A stretch of DNA of 64,000 bases from Zygnema cylindricum. Lineage: Eukaryota; Streptophyta; Zygnematophyceae; Zygnematales; Zygnemataceae. The stretch covers positions 87,161 to 151,160 of the forward strand of contig JBBHKE010002219.1 of assembly GCA_037447655.1 (NCBI GenBank), given 5' to 3'. A program made the translations under genes and the position numbers. The notes under the pieces were generated by a model. That model searched no databases, was not told where the DNA came from, and worked only from the letters and a program-made list of their open reading frames with translations. Below are positions 54,207 to 64,000 of the stretch, piece by piece. Position 1 is the first letter of the stretch. Each line of letters opens with the position of its first letter.

Positions 54207-54221
54207 TAGCGGATCTAAACC

Positions 54222-55352
54222 AGCCATGGGGTCTGATGACAATATGATTCTATTTAATTGCCTGAATTGCCAACAAATAGGACATAGGTGGAAACATTGC
54301 CCCAGGAAACTTTAACTAGAGCTCCCCATCAAACAAAAGGAATGGGTAAAAAAACGTGTTAAGCGGACCAAGAAACAGTTGGAACGGCTCAAAAGAGATG
54401 GGGGGGGACAGAAAACACCACTGACCAAGAACACCTACATTCAAACTCCCCAGGGCGAAATATCTAAAATGTCCCAATCTCAAATGCGGCAAATCAAAAT
54501 TCCCAAGTTTGATGACGCCCAAATATTAAATGAAATCTGCAGCAAATATACCCTCGAATGATCGAAATGCGAGGCTTGTGGTTTCATGGGGCATAATGAA
54601 GGGCAATGCTTCCGCAAGAATTGGGTCCCCGAAGAAATGATGTAGTTTGCCTTGTTCACTAAGGAAGGAGAAATTGTCGTTAACCCTCTCCTACTTGAAC
54701 TTCTTTACCCTTGGGGACGCAAAGTTCGACTTACCTAAGAGGAACTAGCACGCGCACCGGTTGATTCAACGAGGCCTACCCCGGAGACCATCATCCAGCA
54801 GCAGAGCTAGCAGCTGGCTGCAATGGCCGCAAAATTGGCCACCCTCCGCTTGGGGTCTACATCACGGGCTGCACCTCTCACTGCAACACAAAGACTCCAA
54901 AAACAGAAGCAAGAGTTGTTACAGAAGCTTGCGGAGCTAGAGCTTCAAAGCACAGCGGATGCTAACGATGACAACTTAATGGGCTGGGATTTGGAACCCC
55001 CAAATGCCCACCATGCGGAGCTTGGAATGTAAAGGTGGGAGATAACCATAGACATTTCGGCCATTCTACCTCGGAGCAAAGAAAAGACAATCAACGAATG
55101 GGTGAAAATGACCACAACTGGAAGGTTATCGGGCCTTTGTCATTAACTCCCCGGGCGATGATCCTCATCAGTGATATCGGCCTCGGAATCAAACCCACTC
55201 ATCCACCATTTCTTCTTCCCAAACCTAAACTGCCTCCCGGTTTGAAAAACTAAAAGAGCGAGAAACAGCAGCTAGAAAAGGAGTCCCACGAAAGAGAATA
55301 ACAAACCAATAAGGATTGGTTTGAGAGATACATGGTAGAACACCCAGACGAT
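54222..55352 (+). pseudogene. F3 gag C-terminal region
   Basis: Contains knuckle 1 CLNCQQIGHRWKHC (54262-54303, the intact CX2CX4HX4C form), a Lys/Arg-rich linker, SQMRQIKIPKFDDAQILNEI, knuckle 2 CEACGFMGHNEGQC (54569-54610), LYPWGRKVRLT, a Gln/Leu-rich coiled-coil-like helix QRLQKQKQELLQKLAELELQS (about 54892-54950) and ISDIGLGIKPTHPPF. Stops at 54313, 54559, 54643 and others. E cuts it at 55353-55357. Two separated zinc knuckles are unusual for gypsy Gag and are shared with F2. Confidence 0.8.
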
Positions 55353-55564
55353 GCCACTATAGAAATTAATGGTTTTAAGTATTTTCTAGGTCTGAATAGA
55401 AATAAGAAAGAAGCCGAGGCAGTCTACCTCTAACTTCTCTCTCCAACTCTCAAACTTGTCGCAGTCACTGAGAAATTAGGAGAGGAAGCTAGAGCCATGG
55501 CTACCTAGGCTATCCTCAAGTTTACGGGAAATTTATATTAGTATAGGGATTAATTATTAAAAGG

Positions 55565-55645
55565 TATGTGCCGGCAACAGGATTTGATCCTGGTACCTGC
55601 CGGCCGTCAGTGAGTAGATAGCCGGTAGCCTTAGCCGTTAAGTCT
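55565..55645 (-). other. Antisense tRNA-like module (E 5' LTR)
   Basis: Minus strand: A-box-like CTTAACGGCTAAGGC (55642-55628), a CCGGC/GCCGG anticodon-arm-like pairing, and the T-arm-like CCAGGATCAAATCCTG with a 7-base loop (55592-55577). The T-arm is flanked by GCCGGC on both sides, which extends the stem. Repeated in the 3' LTR at 60963-61043. Confidence 0.6.
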
Positions 55646-56184
55646 AGAAGTAGTGTTACGTAGTATATAGTACGATAATTATTTAAACATGTACACGTAG
55701 GATAAGTCATTTAACTATAACTGTTAACGGGATACATAGATATGGTAGTGTAAAAGTACGAATTGCGGTACGGATAAGAAATCAATACCGCGCATTGATT
55801 TCGTAAGCGAAACAAATACCACGCATGTATTTATTACGGCTACGATCAAATGCGAGTTTAATCGGACGGCCGGAATTAGCGCCGAGATCGCTAAAGGAGA
55901 ATTCGGCGGTTTGTGGGCATCGCCACATCGGATGACACGTGGCGAAGTTACATTGGAGCGCGGCATCTCCAAGGATTGAGGGATCGAATCCGGACATACC
56001 ACGTGTCGACATTTAAGACATGTCGTACAGTGTCCGTACATAAAGTACATCGACAACTGTACTTTTGCGTACGGAACTGTAATTTTATTAGTTCCGTACA
56101 TCAGTAGATAGAGTCTGTGAGAGAGGTATGACTTAGAAAAATTAGAAGATAGGACCCTCTCTCCCAGAGAGCTTCTATACAAAA

Positions 56185-56315
56185 GGTCAACTTTGACCCT
56201 CCATAACTTACTGCTCAGGGGAGCAAATTCAGAGATTCTTTTTGCTATCGACTCAGGGGAGTCTTTTCTTCACAGGGGTGAAGGTGGTCAGAGTTTTTGT
56301 CTCCCAGGGTGGCAG
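56185..56315 (+). promoter_or_regulatory. R-region hairpin array (E 5' LTR)
   Basis: Five small stems in 130 bases: GGTCAA-CT-TTGACC (56185-56198), TGCTC-AGGG-GAGCA (56212-56225), GACTC-AGGG-GAGTC (56250-56263), CTTCAC-AGGG-GTGAAG (56268-56283) and CTCCC-AGGGT-GGCAG (56301-56315, one mismatch; perfect CTGCC/GGCAG in D). Confidence 0.8.
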
Positions 56316-56388
56316 TTATTTTTGCTTAAACACAAAGGGGTCAGGATGATCCTAGAGGCTTCTTGGAAGTTGTCCACTCTGAGGACTT

Positions 56389-59300
56389 ATGGAGGTCTCA
56401 GAGTTTCAGGTTATGGGCCCACCCTCTAGGGTACCAATCTTTAATGGAACTAGCTTTATATACTAGGAAAGTATGATGATAGGAGCTATATGCGAAAAAA
56501 GGTTTTGGGGGATAGTGAGTGGACGATTGGGGCGTCCATCAAGTCTTAGAATTCCTCCAGGGTTTAAAGGAAGCAGATTCACCAGGAAATAGGATTCACC
56601 TTCAACGGAGGAAACAAAGGAAGGAGAGGTGGTGGACAAAGGAAAGGAGAAGGAGGCGACCACACCAATAGCAACTGGTTTAGCATTCATGTCACCTATT
56701 CCGAGGAACGAGGAGAATGATACTGAAACCTGGGACTTCAACAATATGGCGGCAAAGCACTTCATCCTACGCCATCTCACTCAAAGACTTGTATGTCCTC
56801 ATTTGGAAGTAGAGAGGGCATCCGATCTTTGGATGGCTCTCATAGAGATGTACCGAAGTGGTATGATTCAGCATTAACAGTTGGCTGATCAGAAAGTTAA
56901 GGAGTATGTATACAAAGGGGGAAATATGTTGGATTTTTGCAATGAGCTTGCTACACTCTTCATTGAGCTAGAGAGTGCCGGAAAAGTTTTTAGTGAAAAA
57001 GAAAAGGTTAACTGTTTACTAATGAAGTTACCTGATGAGTTCGAGAACATAGTCAACCGTGTGCAGGACTTTCCGGACTCAAGGTGGATATGGAACTCAG
57101 TGGTAGGGATGATTCTCGTTCGAGGGAATACGATTGAGATCCGAAGGGGAGGAAAGAGTGACCAAGCCTTGGCAACAGCGACCGATTGGAGGAACAAGAA
57201 TTCCCGGAAACCAGTCAGAAACTATGGGGGTAGGGAGCAGAAAAAACAGGTTGACGAGTTCGAACCAAGGGCTCCCAAAGGTTTATGTCATTTTTGTAAG
57301 AAATCGGGGCACTATATGGCAGAGTGCACTAAGCTAACCGAGCTTTGGTTAAAGGAGGGGCAGACCGGTGGTACCCCGAGAGAAAAGAAAAAGGCCCTTG
57401 TCACACAGGTACTTGAGGCGGAATCCGAGGACGAGGACGATGAGCTCCTTTTGGATGAGGAGTTGGAGGCGAAAACTGAGGTTGAAATTCCACGAAGGAA
57501 GAAATGTGCTTACGGTGGATTGAAAGGTGAAGCAGGCTGGATTATAGATTCAGGTGCCTCAATGCACATGTGTAACGATAGGCACTTGTTCACTATGATA
57601 AGAAAGATTCCCACCGTAGAGATAGAGTACGGGGATGGGAGGATAGTCACCACTACTCTTGTAGGATCGGTAGATCTGAAAGTGTTAGTAGAAAGAAAGA
57701 CATCCATATTAACATTCTCCGATGTATTGTTTATTCCGGAGCTGAACAAAAACCTTATCTCTACATCTGTATTAGATGATAAGGGTTTTTTTACTAGCAC
57801 TAGGGAAGGAGTCTTTACTGCTAGTTTTGAGGAGGATGTCTATTTCATTACTGAGAAAGGTAGCCATGGGATGTTTAGGCTGATCTTAAGTAATGAAAAG
57901 AAGAAACTTTATTATGCTGGTGTTCATGATATTATGATGTTGCATAAGAGGCTAGGGCATGTGAATCTAGATAAGTTAAGAGAGATGAAAAAGATGGGAG
58001 TGGTGGAAGGGATTCAGTTCAGTGAGAGTGATGATATAAGTGATTGTAGTGGGTGTGCTCAAGGTAAAGCACACAGATTACCCTTTCCTAAAACAGCCAC
58101 CTACAAGGGAGAAAAACTTCTAGATCTAGTACACACAGATATTTGGGGACCGGCTAGAGTGCCCTCACCGGGGGGGAAGAGATTTATGATGACTATAACT
58201 GATGATTGGTGTCGGTATTCCCGGGTGTATTTTTTCAAAAACAAGTCAGAAGCTGAGATTGTTTTAGACAATATAAAGCATGGAGCGAAAAACTCTATGA
58301 AACTCCAATCAAAAGAGTAAGGAGTGACAATGGTGGAGAGTATACTTCTAACCAGTTTGAGGATTTTTTGAGGGAAGATGGGGTTCAACACAAAAAGACA
58401 GTTCCAGAAAATCCGGAACAGAATGGGGTAGCTGAAAGGTTAAATAGAAAACTAAGTGATAGTGCTAGAAGTATGTTGTCGAATAAGAAGATAGGAAAAA
58501 GGTTTTGGGCAGAAGCAATGAACTGTGCTAATTACCTCAAAAATAGAGTTCTTACTTCAGCTATAAAAGATCAAACACCTTATGAGAGATGGACAGGCCG
58601 GAAACCAGACTTATCTCATTTAAAGGTTTTCGGCAGTCAAGTGTTCAGTCTAGATACTGATCGGTCCAATTGGAAGCTAGATCCTAAAGGAAAACCGGGA
58701 TACTTATTAGGATATGATGAAGATGTTAAAGGATATAGAGTTTATGATCTTAAAAGGGAAGATATAATCTTAGTAAAGCATCTAGTAGTTATGGATGAAG
58801 GAAAATCTGTGGATCCCTTCAAATATACGAAGTCAGTAAAAATCAGATTTGAGTCAGAAAATTCAGATGACTTTGAGCTTCCTAACTATCCAGGATTAGA
58901 GAAGATGACGTTCTTGCAGGTACAAATCAGACCGAAAAGGACTCGGCTGTGGAAACTCCAGTGACAACTCTACCCGAAGCGGAAGACGTGGTGGAAATTG
59001 ATTCGAAATCAAGGGATAGGGGAGAAGCCGAGTTTGTTCGAAAGAATCCACGAGAACCATCTATTCCGGCCTCAGATTTTGAAGGGGGGAGGAGAAGTAG
59101 TAAAAGACTGCAAGAAAAACAGGTTAATAACAAGGTAACAAAACTATCTCATCAAGATGAACCTCAAACTTATAGAGAGGCGATGAATTGTCCAAAAAGA
59201 AATCGGTGGAAGACAGCCATCAATGAAGAGATGGCCTCAATTATGGCAGCCGATACTTGGGAGCTGGTGGATTGTCCACCTAACCGAAAACCAATCGGTT

Positions 59301-60744
59301 GTAAGTGGGTTTTCAAATTAAAACTGAACTCAGATAACACAATCGAGCGCTACAAGGCCCGACTAGTGGCAAAGGGATTTACACAAAAGGAGGGTTTTGA
59401 CTACGAGAAAACCTTTGCCCCGGTGGTCAGATTTCCCTCCGTCCGCATACTTCTCAGCCTGGCAGCAGCGGAAGACATCGAAGTGCACCAGATGGACATC
59501 AAAACAGCCTTTTTGCATGGAGAATTGGAAGAGGAGATCTTCATGCGACAACCCGAACGGTTCGTGGAAGAAGGAGAGGAGAGTAAGGTATGCCGGCTGA
59601 TTAAATCTCTTTATGGTTTGAAACAGGCGCCTCCACAGTGGAATAAGAAGCTTGATGAGTTTCTTACCTGTCTGGGATATATCCGGATAAGCTCAGATCA
59701 CTCAATCTATGTTTTCGAAGATGAGGAAGGTTTTATATTTATTGCAATTTACGTTGATGATTTGCTTGTTTTAAGTAAATCAATGGAAAAAATTAATAAA
59801 CTGAAAACTGATCTTAAGGGGAGATTTGAAATGAAGGATATGGGGGAAACAAAATATATTTTGGGAATTCAAGTAGAGAGAGACCGAAAAAGAAAAATTA
59901 TAAGATTGACTCAAAAAGAAGCAATAGGGAACATGCTTGAAAAATTTCAAATGGATAAAGCTAATAGTTGTACAACTCCAATGGAATTGAAAAAGGGAAG
60001 TGAGGGGAGTGAGGAAGAAGGAGTCATGGTCTTAGACGAGGAATTATCTCTTGAAGAACAGAAGTTCATGCAGACTATTCTTTACAGGCAAGTAGTGGGA
60101 AATCTAATCTATTTTATGTATTGTACCTGGCCGGATTTAGCTGCAGCTTTAGGAGTGCTGAGTAGAAGTCTAAATGCTCCCACTAAGAAGGATTGGGAGG
60201 CAGCTAAGAGAGTTCTTAGATACTTGATAGGAACTAGGGATCTATGGTTGCATTTGGGTGGGGAGAATACTGACATCACTACTTGGAGTGATGCTAGTTA
60301 TGGTGATGCTCCGATGAGGAGATGCACTTCTGGATATGTATTATATGTGGGGATGGGGCTTGCTGTTGGAGTAGCAAACAGCGAAAGGTTATTGCTCAGT
60401 CCACCATGGAGGCTGAGTATATGGCCTCTTGCTCTACTGTAAAAGAATTCATGTGGGTCAAGTCTTTACTTGGTGAACTTGGTCATCTTAAGAGTGGTGT
60501 GCAGAAAATATTTTGTGATAATCAAGCAGCAATCGCTATTTCTGCCAATCCTAAACATCATTTTAAAGCTAAACACATGGACATTAGACTCAGCTTTGTT
60601 AGAGAGAAAGTAGAAAATAAAATAATCAGTTTAGAGTACCGACCAGATAGTGAGATGGTAGCAGATATGATGACCAAACCTGTGCCTTCCCCTAAGCTAA
60701 TTTTCTGCAGGGAGAAGTGTGGTCTGAAATTAAAGATTGACTAG
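56389..60744 (+). pseudogene. E gag-pol, decayed
   Basis: Same layout as D. It starts at the LTR ATG (MEVSEFQVMGPPSRVPIFN). Stops at 56462-56464, 56588-56590 and 56875-56877 break gag. From 56881 to 58320 a long frame carries the end of gag, zinc knuckle CHFCKKSGHYMAEC (57286-57327), protease WIIDSGASMHMC, pre-integrase HKRLGHVNLDKL and integrase HTDIWGP. Frameshifts near 58260, 58900 and 60350 follow. RT is open with AIYVDDLLVLSKS (near 59745). RNase H TTWSDASYGDAPMRR continues in another frame to LKLKID at 60744. Where D has its frame break, E reads ISTSVLDDKGF, so the D lesion is private. Confidence 0.93.
56409..56423 (+). other. E primer-binding site
   Basis: GGTTATGGGCCCACC directly after the LTR CA, identical to C and D. 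Confidence 0.88.
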
Positions 60745-60757
60745 AAAATAAGGGGAG

Positions 60758-61806
60758 TGTAGAAACTAATGGTTTTATTAGTATTTTCTAGGTCTGAAAA
60801 GAAATATAGAAGTCGAGGCAGTCTATCTCTAACTTCTCTCTCCAACTCTCAAACTTGTCGCAGTCACTGAGAAATTGGAGAGGAAGCTAGAGCCATGGCT
60901 ACCTAGGCTATCCTCAAGTTTACGGGAAATTTATATTAGTATAGGGATTAATTACTAAAAGGTATGTGCCGGCGACAGGATTTGATCCTGGTACCTGCCG
61001 GCCGTCAGTGAGTAGATAGCCGGTAGCTTTAGCCATTAAGTCTAGAAGTAGTGTTACGTAGTATATAGTACGATAATTATTTAAACATGTACACGTAGGA
61101 TAAGTCATTTAACTATAACTGTTAACGGGATACATAGATATGGTAGTGTAAAAGTACGAATTGCGGTACGGATAAGAAATCAATACCGCGCATTGATTTC
61201 GTAAGCGAAACAAATACCGCGCATGTATTTATTACGGCTACGATCAAATGCGAGTTTAATCGGACGACCGGAATTAGCGCCGAGATCGCGGAAGGAGAAT
61301 TCGGTGGTTTGTGGGCATCGCCACCTCGGATGACACGTGGCGAAGTTACATTGGAGCGCGGCATCTCCGAGGATTAAAGGAGCGAATCCGGATATTCCAC
61401 GTGTGGACATTTAGGCCATGTCGTACAATGTCCGTACATAAAGTACACCGGCAGCTGTACTTTTGCGTACGGAGCTGTATTCTGATTGGTTCCGTACATC
61501 AGAAGATAGAGTCTGTGAGAGAGATAGGACTTAGAAAAATTAGAAGATAGGACCCTCTCTCCCAGAGAGCTTCTGTACAAAAGGTCAACTTTGACCCTCC
61601 ATAACTTACTGCTCAGACGAGCAAATTCAGAGATTCTTTTTGCTATTGACTCAAGGGAGTCTTGTCTTCAGAGTGGTGAAGGTGGTCAGAGTTTTTGTTT
61701 CCCATGGTGGCAATTATTTTTGCTTAAACACAAAGGGGTCAAGATTATCCTAGAGGCTTCTTGGAAGCTGTCCACTCTGAGGACTTATGGAGGTCTCAGA
61801 GTTTCA
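60758..61806 (+). repeat. E 3' LTR
   Basis: TGTAGAAACTAATGG ... GAGTTTCA after AAAATAAGGGGAG. It contains all LTR landmarks. The AGCCATGGCT palindrome is at 60892-60901. Confidence 0.93.
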
Positions 61807-61811
61807 GCCAC

Positions 61812-62345
61812 TCCCCAAACTCCACCAGCACCAGATTTGGGTTTCGAGAATGTCGAAAAGAAGTAAAGGAGCAGAGTCACAGGAAACCTGATTCCCAAAC
61901 ATCTTCACCAAAAGTTGAACTTCCTTCCTCGAAGCCAGTTGACATGCTAGTCCGGCACCTCATGCCCTACGCCCTAACCCACGTCAAAACTTTGGCATCG
62001 TCCCACAACGTGCCCGAAAAAATCATCATTCAAGCATTGGGAGAAGATATACACTTTGGGAAAGAGAGAGTCGACAAAGCAACTCCATCGACAGCCGTCT
62101 TTTTGTCTACTGATCCGAAAACCCTTATGGTGGATAGGGACTACAAATCCTTATCAATGGCTCTTATACTAAACCAAATAGGAAACTTCAAACTCAACGT
62201 ATACGGAGGATATCAGGACGTTGTGGTGGACACCGGAGCGCTCCCCAACCTCATCACCACCTCCGCTTTACAAAAAATGCCAAAGGAACTCCGGCAAAAA
62301 AATCTGCCCAAGCAACATCTGCCTAAGCACGGTAAGGAGCGGTAG
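61812..62345 (+). pseudogene. F3 protease-like region
   Basis: Polar start, then VRHLMPYALTHVKTLASSHNV, IIQALGEDIHFGKERVDKA, FLSTDPKTLMVDRDYKSL, FKLNVYGGYQDV and the aspartic-protease motif VVDTGALPNLITTSALQKM (near 62224-62280). DTG is intact, unlike F2. Open from 61761 to 62345 apart from the E junction. In the family this enzyme matures the polyprotein. The frame is lost after KELRQK. Confidence 0.78.
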
Positions 62346-62860
62346 TCAGTCAGTCCATGGGATTATTAAGGCCATGAAAATTGAATTCTCCCATGACGCT
62401 ACCAACGCGTGGAAATTGAGCTCCCATTCTTAGTGGTTGAAAGAACTTAATTTGAAATTATGTTGGGAATGGCCACATGGACCTGGTTGATAATGGGGTT
62501 AAGCGTGTGGAAAGAACAATGTACCCTTCGGGACCCCAGAAATCCGGAAGGAACCAAAGAGGTGGTTCCTTTCGACTTATGGAACCAGGGGAAGACTAAT
62601 ATCCCAGTGTTTGGCTGCTACCGAATGTATGCTACTTCCTCTCCGGCTGAACTTTTTGCCAGCTCCAAAGATATAACTGAGGAGATCTACCAATTCCCTA
62701 TTTAGAAGCGGTGGGAAAATGAATACAACGACAGATTATTATAGGTGGCTAAACTCCGGCGAGGAGTGGATCACACATTCTCAGCTTTATAATTAAAGGA
62801 AATAGTTTCAAATCCCCCGTCTGATGTTTCAAGGAACATATCTGAAAACGAAAAATTCAA
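62346..62860 (+). pseudogene. F3 linker before methyltransferase
   Basis: Same blocks as F2 17132-17520: CTLRDPRNPEGTKEVVPFD, VFGCYRMYATSSPAELFASS, DITEEIYQFPI and, after a stop at 62703-62705, the polar helix KRWENEYNDRLL. No domain recognised. Confidence 0.55.
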
Positions 62861-62867
62861 CTGATAA

Positions 62868-63860
62868 GTGGTGTCATTGACGGTTCCCGATTCATGCCAC
62901 CGGATTTTATCTCTATTTTTTGGAATTAGTTCTTACTTGGAAGTCGTTTTGAAAACAAGATATCAGGTAAAATCCTACACAGCCGTGGAGATATTGCTCG
63001 AAGCCCGAGATGTCAGCGAACATCGCCTCCAACAACTTCACAACCTATATACTCTACAGCTTCCAGTGTCGAAAATTTCCATTGCTCACCAGAGTCACCC
63101 ACAGAATGTGGATAATAACATGACACCTAATCTGGCCAATTTGGGAAGAGTAGATTTGGTGGAGGAAGGATGGCCTAGTCAAGGATACTCCCTGGCAAGA
63201 CAAGGAAAAGGGCATCAAGACCAGAAGAGTAAAACATTTTTTACAATGGTGTTGTTAATATCATGGTTACAACAGCTCCAAAACACACCACTGGGGTACG
63301 TTTTGGAAAATGTTCGCCTAGGAGATGATAAACAAAGACATGTGGCCGACAACAGGAATCAAGTAACCCATATTTTAGGGGCTCAATTGGTCTTTGATGC
63401 AGCACAGATGGGATCCCAGGCCCACCGAGTCGGAGCTTACTAGACCAATTAAATCCCGCTTCCGATATTCAAGAAAATCTTGGAGAAGTAGATCCCAGAC
63501 TCTCGGAACTTTGTGCAGCAAATCCTCGAGAAAAGACGAATGGCAACACCCATGACGAAAAGAGACCGTTATTTGTTCTTGCGGTGCAACCAATCGTGAA
63601 GTCCACGCAGATAACTTCCTACATTAGTTTCCTTTCCTCGCAGCAATGCATATGAAAAAGGAGCAGCTGGAATGACCTACGATAATGTCGCAAAGATCTG
63701 GACGACACCGACAAGCGCAAAACGAGAGCAGGCCATGGGATTCAATGCGGGAACTACACCCTCACCAAGTATTTCAGACACACATTGGTGCAGCTTAATA
63801 CGGCAAAGCATGGATTTGAATGCAATCACATGGGTTGTAAAGCATGCTCTTGCCTTTTCC
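62868..63860 (+). pseudogene. Cytosine-5 DNA methyltransferase domain (F3)
   Basis: Second copy of the domain, collinear with F2. Motif I RILSLFFGISSYLEVVLKT (the Ser of LFSG is Phe); motif II TAVEILLEARDV; motif IV DLVEEGWPSQGYSLARQGK, where the catalytic Cys of PCQ is Ser while the Gln that F2 lost is kept; motif VI YVLENVRLGDD; motif VIII DAAQMGSQAHRVGAY, followed by TAG in place of the Trp codon at 63441-63443; then IFKKILEK and RRMATPMT, and the late motifs PTSAKREQAMGF and LIRQSMDLN (63705-63824). Open frame 62868-63440, about 190 residues, plus 63672-63956. The whole domain is about 320 residues, a normal length for the catalytic part. Dead in this copy. Confidence 0.9.
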
Positions 63861-64000
63861 AGTATGGAATCCCTAGAGTCAAGGGCTATTTACCTTCAAG
63901 CTCCTCAGTTGTTAGCAATGCAGGCAACTTTGCACCTTCAGGGGGGAGAGAAATGAGAAGAAAATTTCACATTTTATCGCCGCAGGTTTTCCCAGTGGGG
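63861..64000 (+). pseudogene. F3 segment leading into RT (cut by window edge)
   Basis: SSMESLESRAIYLQAPQLLAMQATLHL, equal to the F2 segment at 16130-16040 that leads into RT. The polyprotein continues past 64000. Confidence 0.65.

Larger units (their letters stand above)
55358..56408 (+). repeat. E 5' LTR
   Basis: AGCCATGGCT at 55493-55502. Antisense tRNA-like module at 55565-55645. ACACGTGGC near 55935 and CCACGTGTC near 55999. Inverted repeat GTACGGAAC (56069-56077) / GTTCCGTAC (56091-56099). Hairpins as listed below. Gag ATG at 56389. Confidence 0.92.
55358..61806 (+). mobile_element. Copia element E (D family)
   Basis: A 6449-bp plus-strand element with LTRs 55358-56408 (1051 bp, first bases TA instead of TG) and 60758-61806 (1049 bp) and target duplication GCCAC (55353-55357 and 61807-61811). 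It is the same family as D, with nearly the same length, but carries more lesions. Confidence 0.95.
54207..64000 (+). mobile_element. F3: second methyltransferase-bearing element, split by E
   Basis: Plus-strand Ty3/gypsy-type element. It begins abruptly at the F2 terminus with gag zinc-knuckle sequence, is interrupted by E (55358-61806, target GCCAC) and continues with protease, linker and methyltransferase to the right edge. Its 5' part is not next to it, so F2 probably inserted into F3 or recombined with it. RT should lie just beyond 64000. Confidence 0.8.

Noticed and set aside
56409-56423. TGGGCCCA as a TCP/site II promoter element
   Set aside because: It lies exactly at the LTR-internal border in all elements, where the PBS belongs, and extends to a 15-base match with the tRNA.
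1-64000. CRISPR arrays, rRNA genes, operons, riboswitches
   Set aside because: None seen. The direct repeats present are LTRs or tandem element copies.

Overview
The window looks like the TE-filled intergenic DNA of a large plant-type genome (land plant or streptophyte alga; the sequence does not settle which). I see no host gene, rRNA, functional tRNA, CRISPR array or bacterial-style operon. Nearly every base belongs to LTR retrotransposons inserted into one another, and almost all of their reading frames are broken.

Two kinds of element are present. (1) Ty1/copia elements, several LTR families, order gag - protease - integrase - RT - RNase H. From left to right I call them A (minus, 1-3611, runs off the left edge), B (minus recombinant, 4142-14278), K1 (plus, 7745-13312, inside B), C (plus tandem complex LTR-internal-LTR-internal-LTR, 18571-30347), L3 (plus, 32153-44498), G (plus, 36474-42670, inside L3), D (minus, 47526-53973) and E (plus, 55358-61806). 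(2) A Ty3/gypsy-type element, here called F, in three pieces: F1 (plus, 1492-3353, short derivative inside the A LTR), F2 (minus, 54206 down to about 14428, split by C, L3 and D) and F3 (plus, 54207 to the right edge, split by E). Target-site duplications support the nesting: CCCAT (K1 in B), TCATC (C in F2), AACAT (G in L3), GTTGA (D in F2), GCCAC (E in F3), an imperfect CACCT/CCCCT (L3 in F2) and CTAC (F1 in A).

The most striking content is in F. Between a retropepsin-like region and the Ty3/gypsy reverse transcriptase, both F2 and F3 carry a cytosine-5 DNA methyltransferase domain with its motifs in canonical order (LFSGI, WPCxGYSLAGQGK, ENV, AHRVxAYWTN, then a GQSMDLN-type final motif). 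Both copies are decayed, but they are independent copies with different lesions, so the domain belongs to the element and is not a chance capture.

The copia elements share several unusual traits. Their primer-binding site, GGTTATGGGCCCACC, is complementary to the anticodon arm of initiator tRNA-Met, not to its 3' end (half-tRNA priming, as known for Drosophila copia and yeast Ty5). Gag appears to start inside the 5' LTR and to read through the terminal CA and the PBS in a fixed phase. Most of the LTRs carry an antisense tRNA-like module (A-box-like and B-box-like blocks, sometimes with a T5 run). The transcribed part of the LTR holds an array of small hairpins with AGGG-type loops whose stems change in a compensatory way between families.
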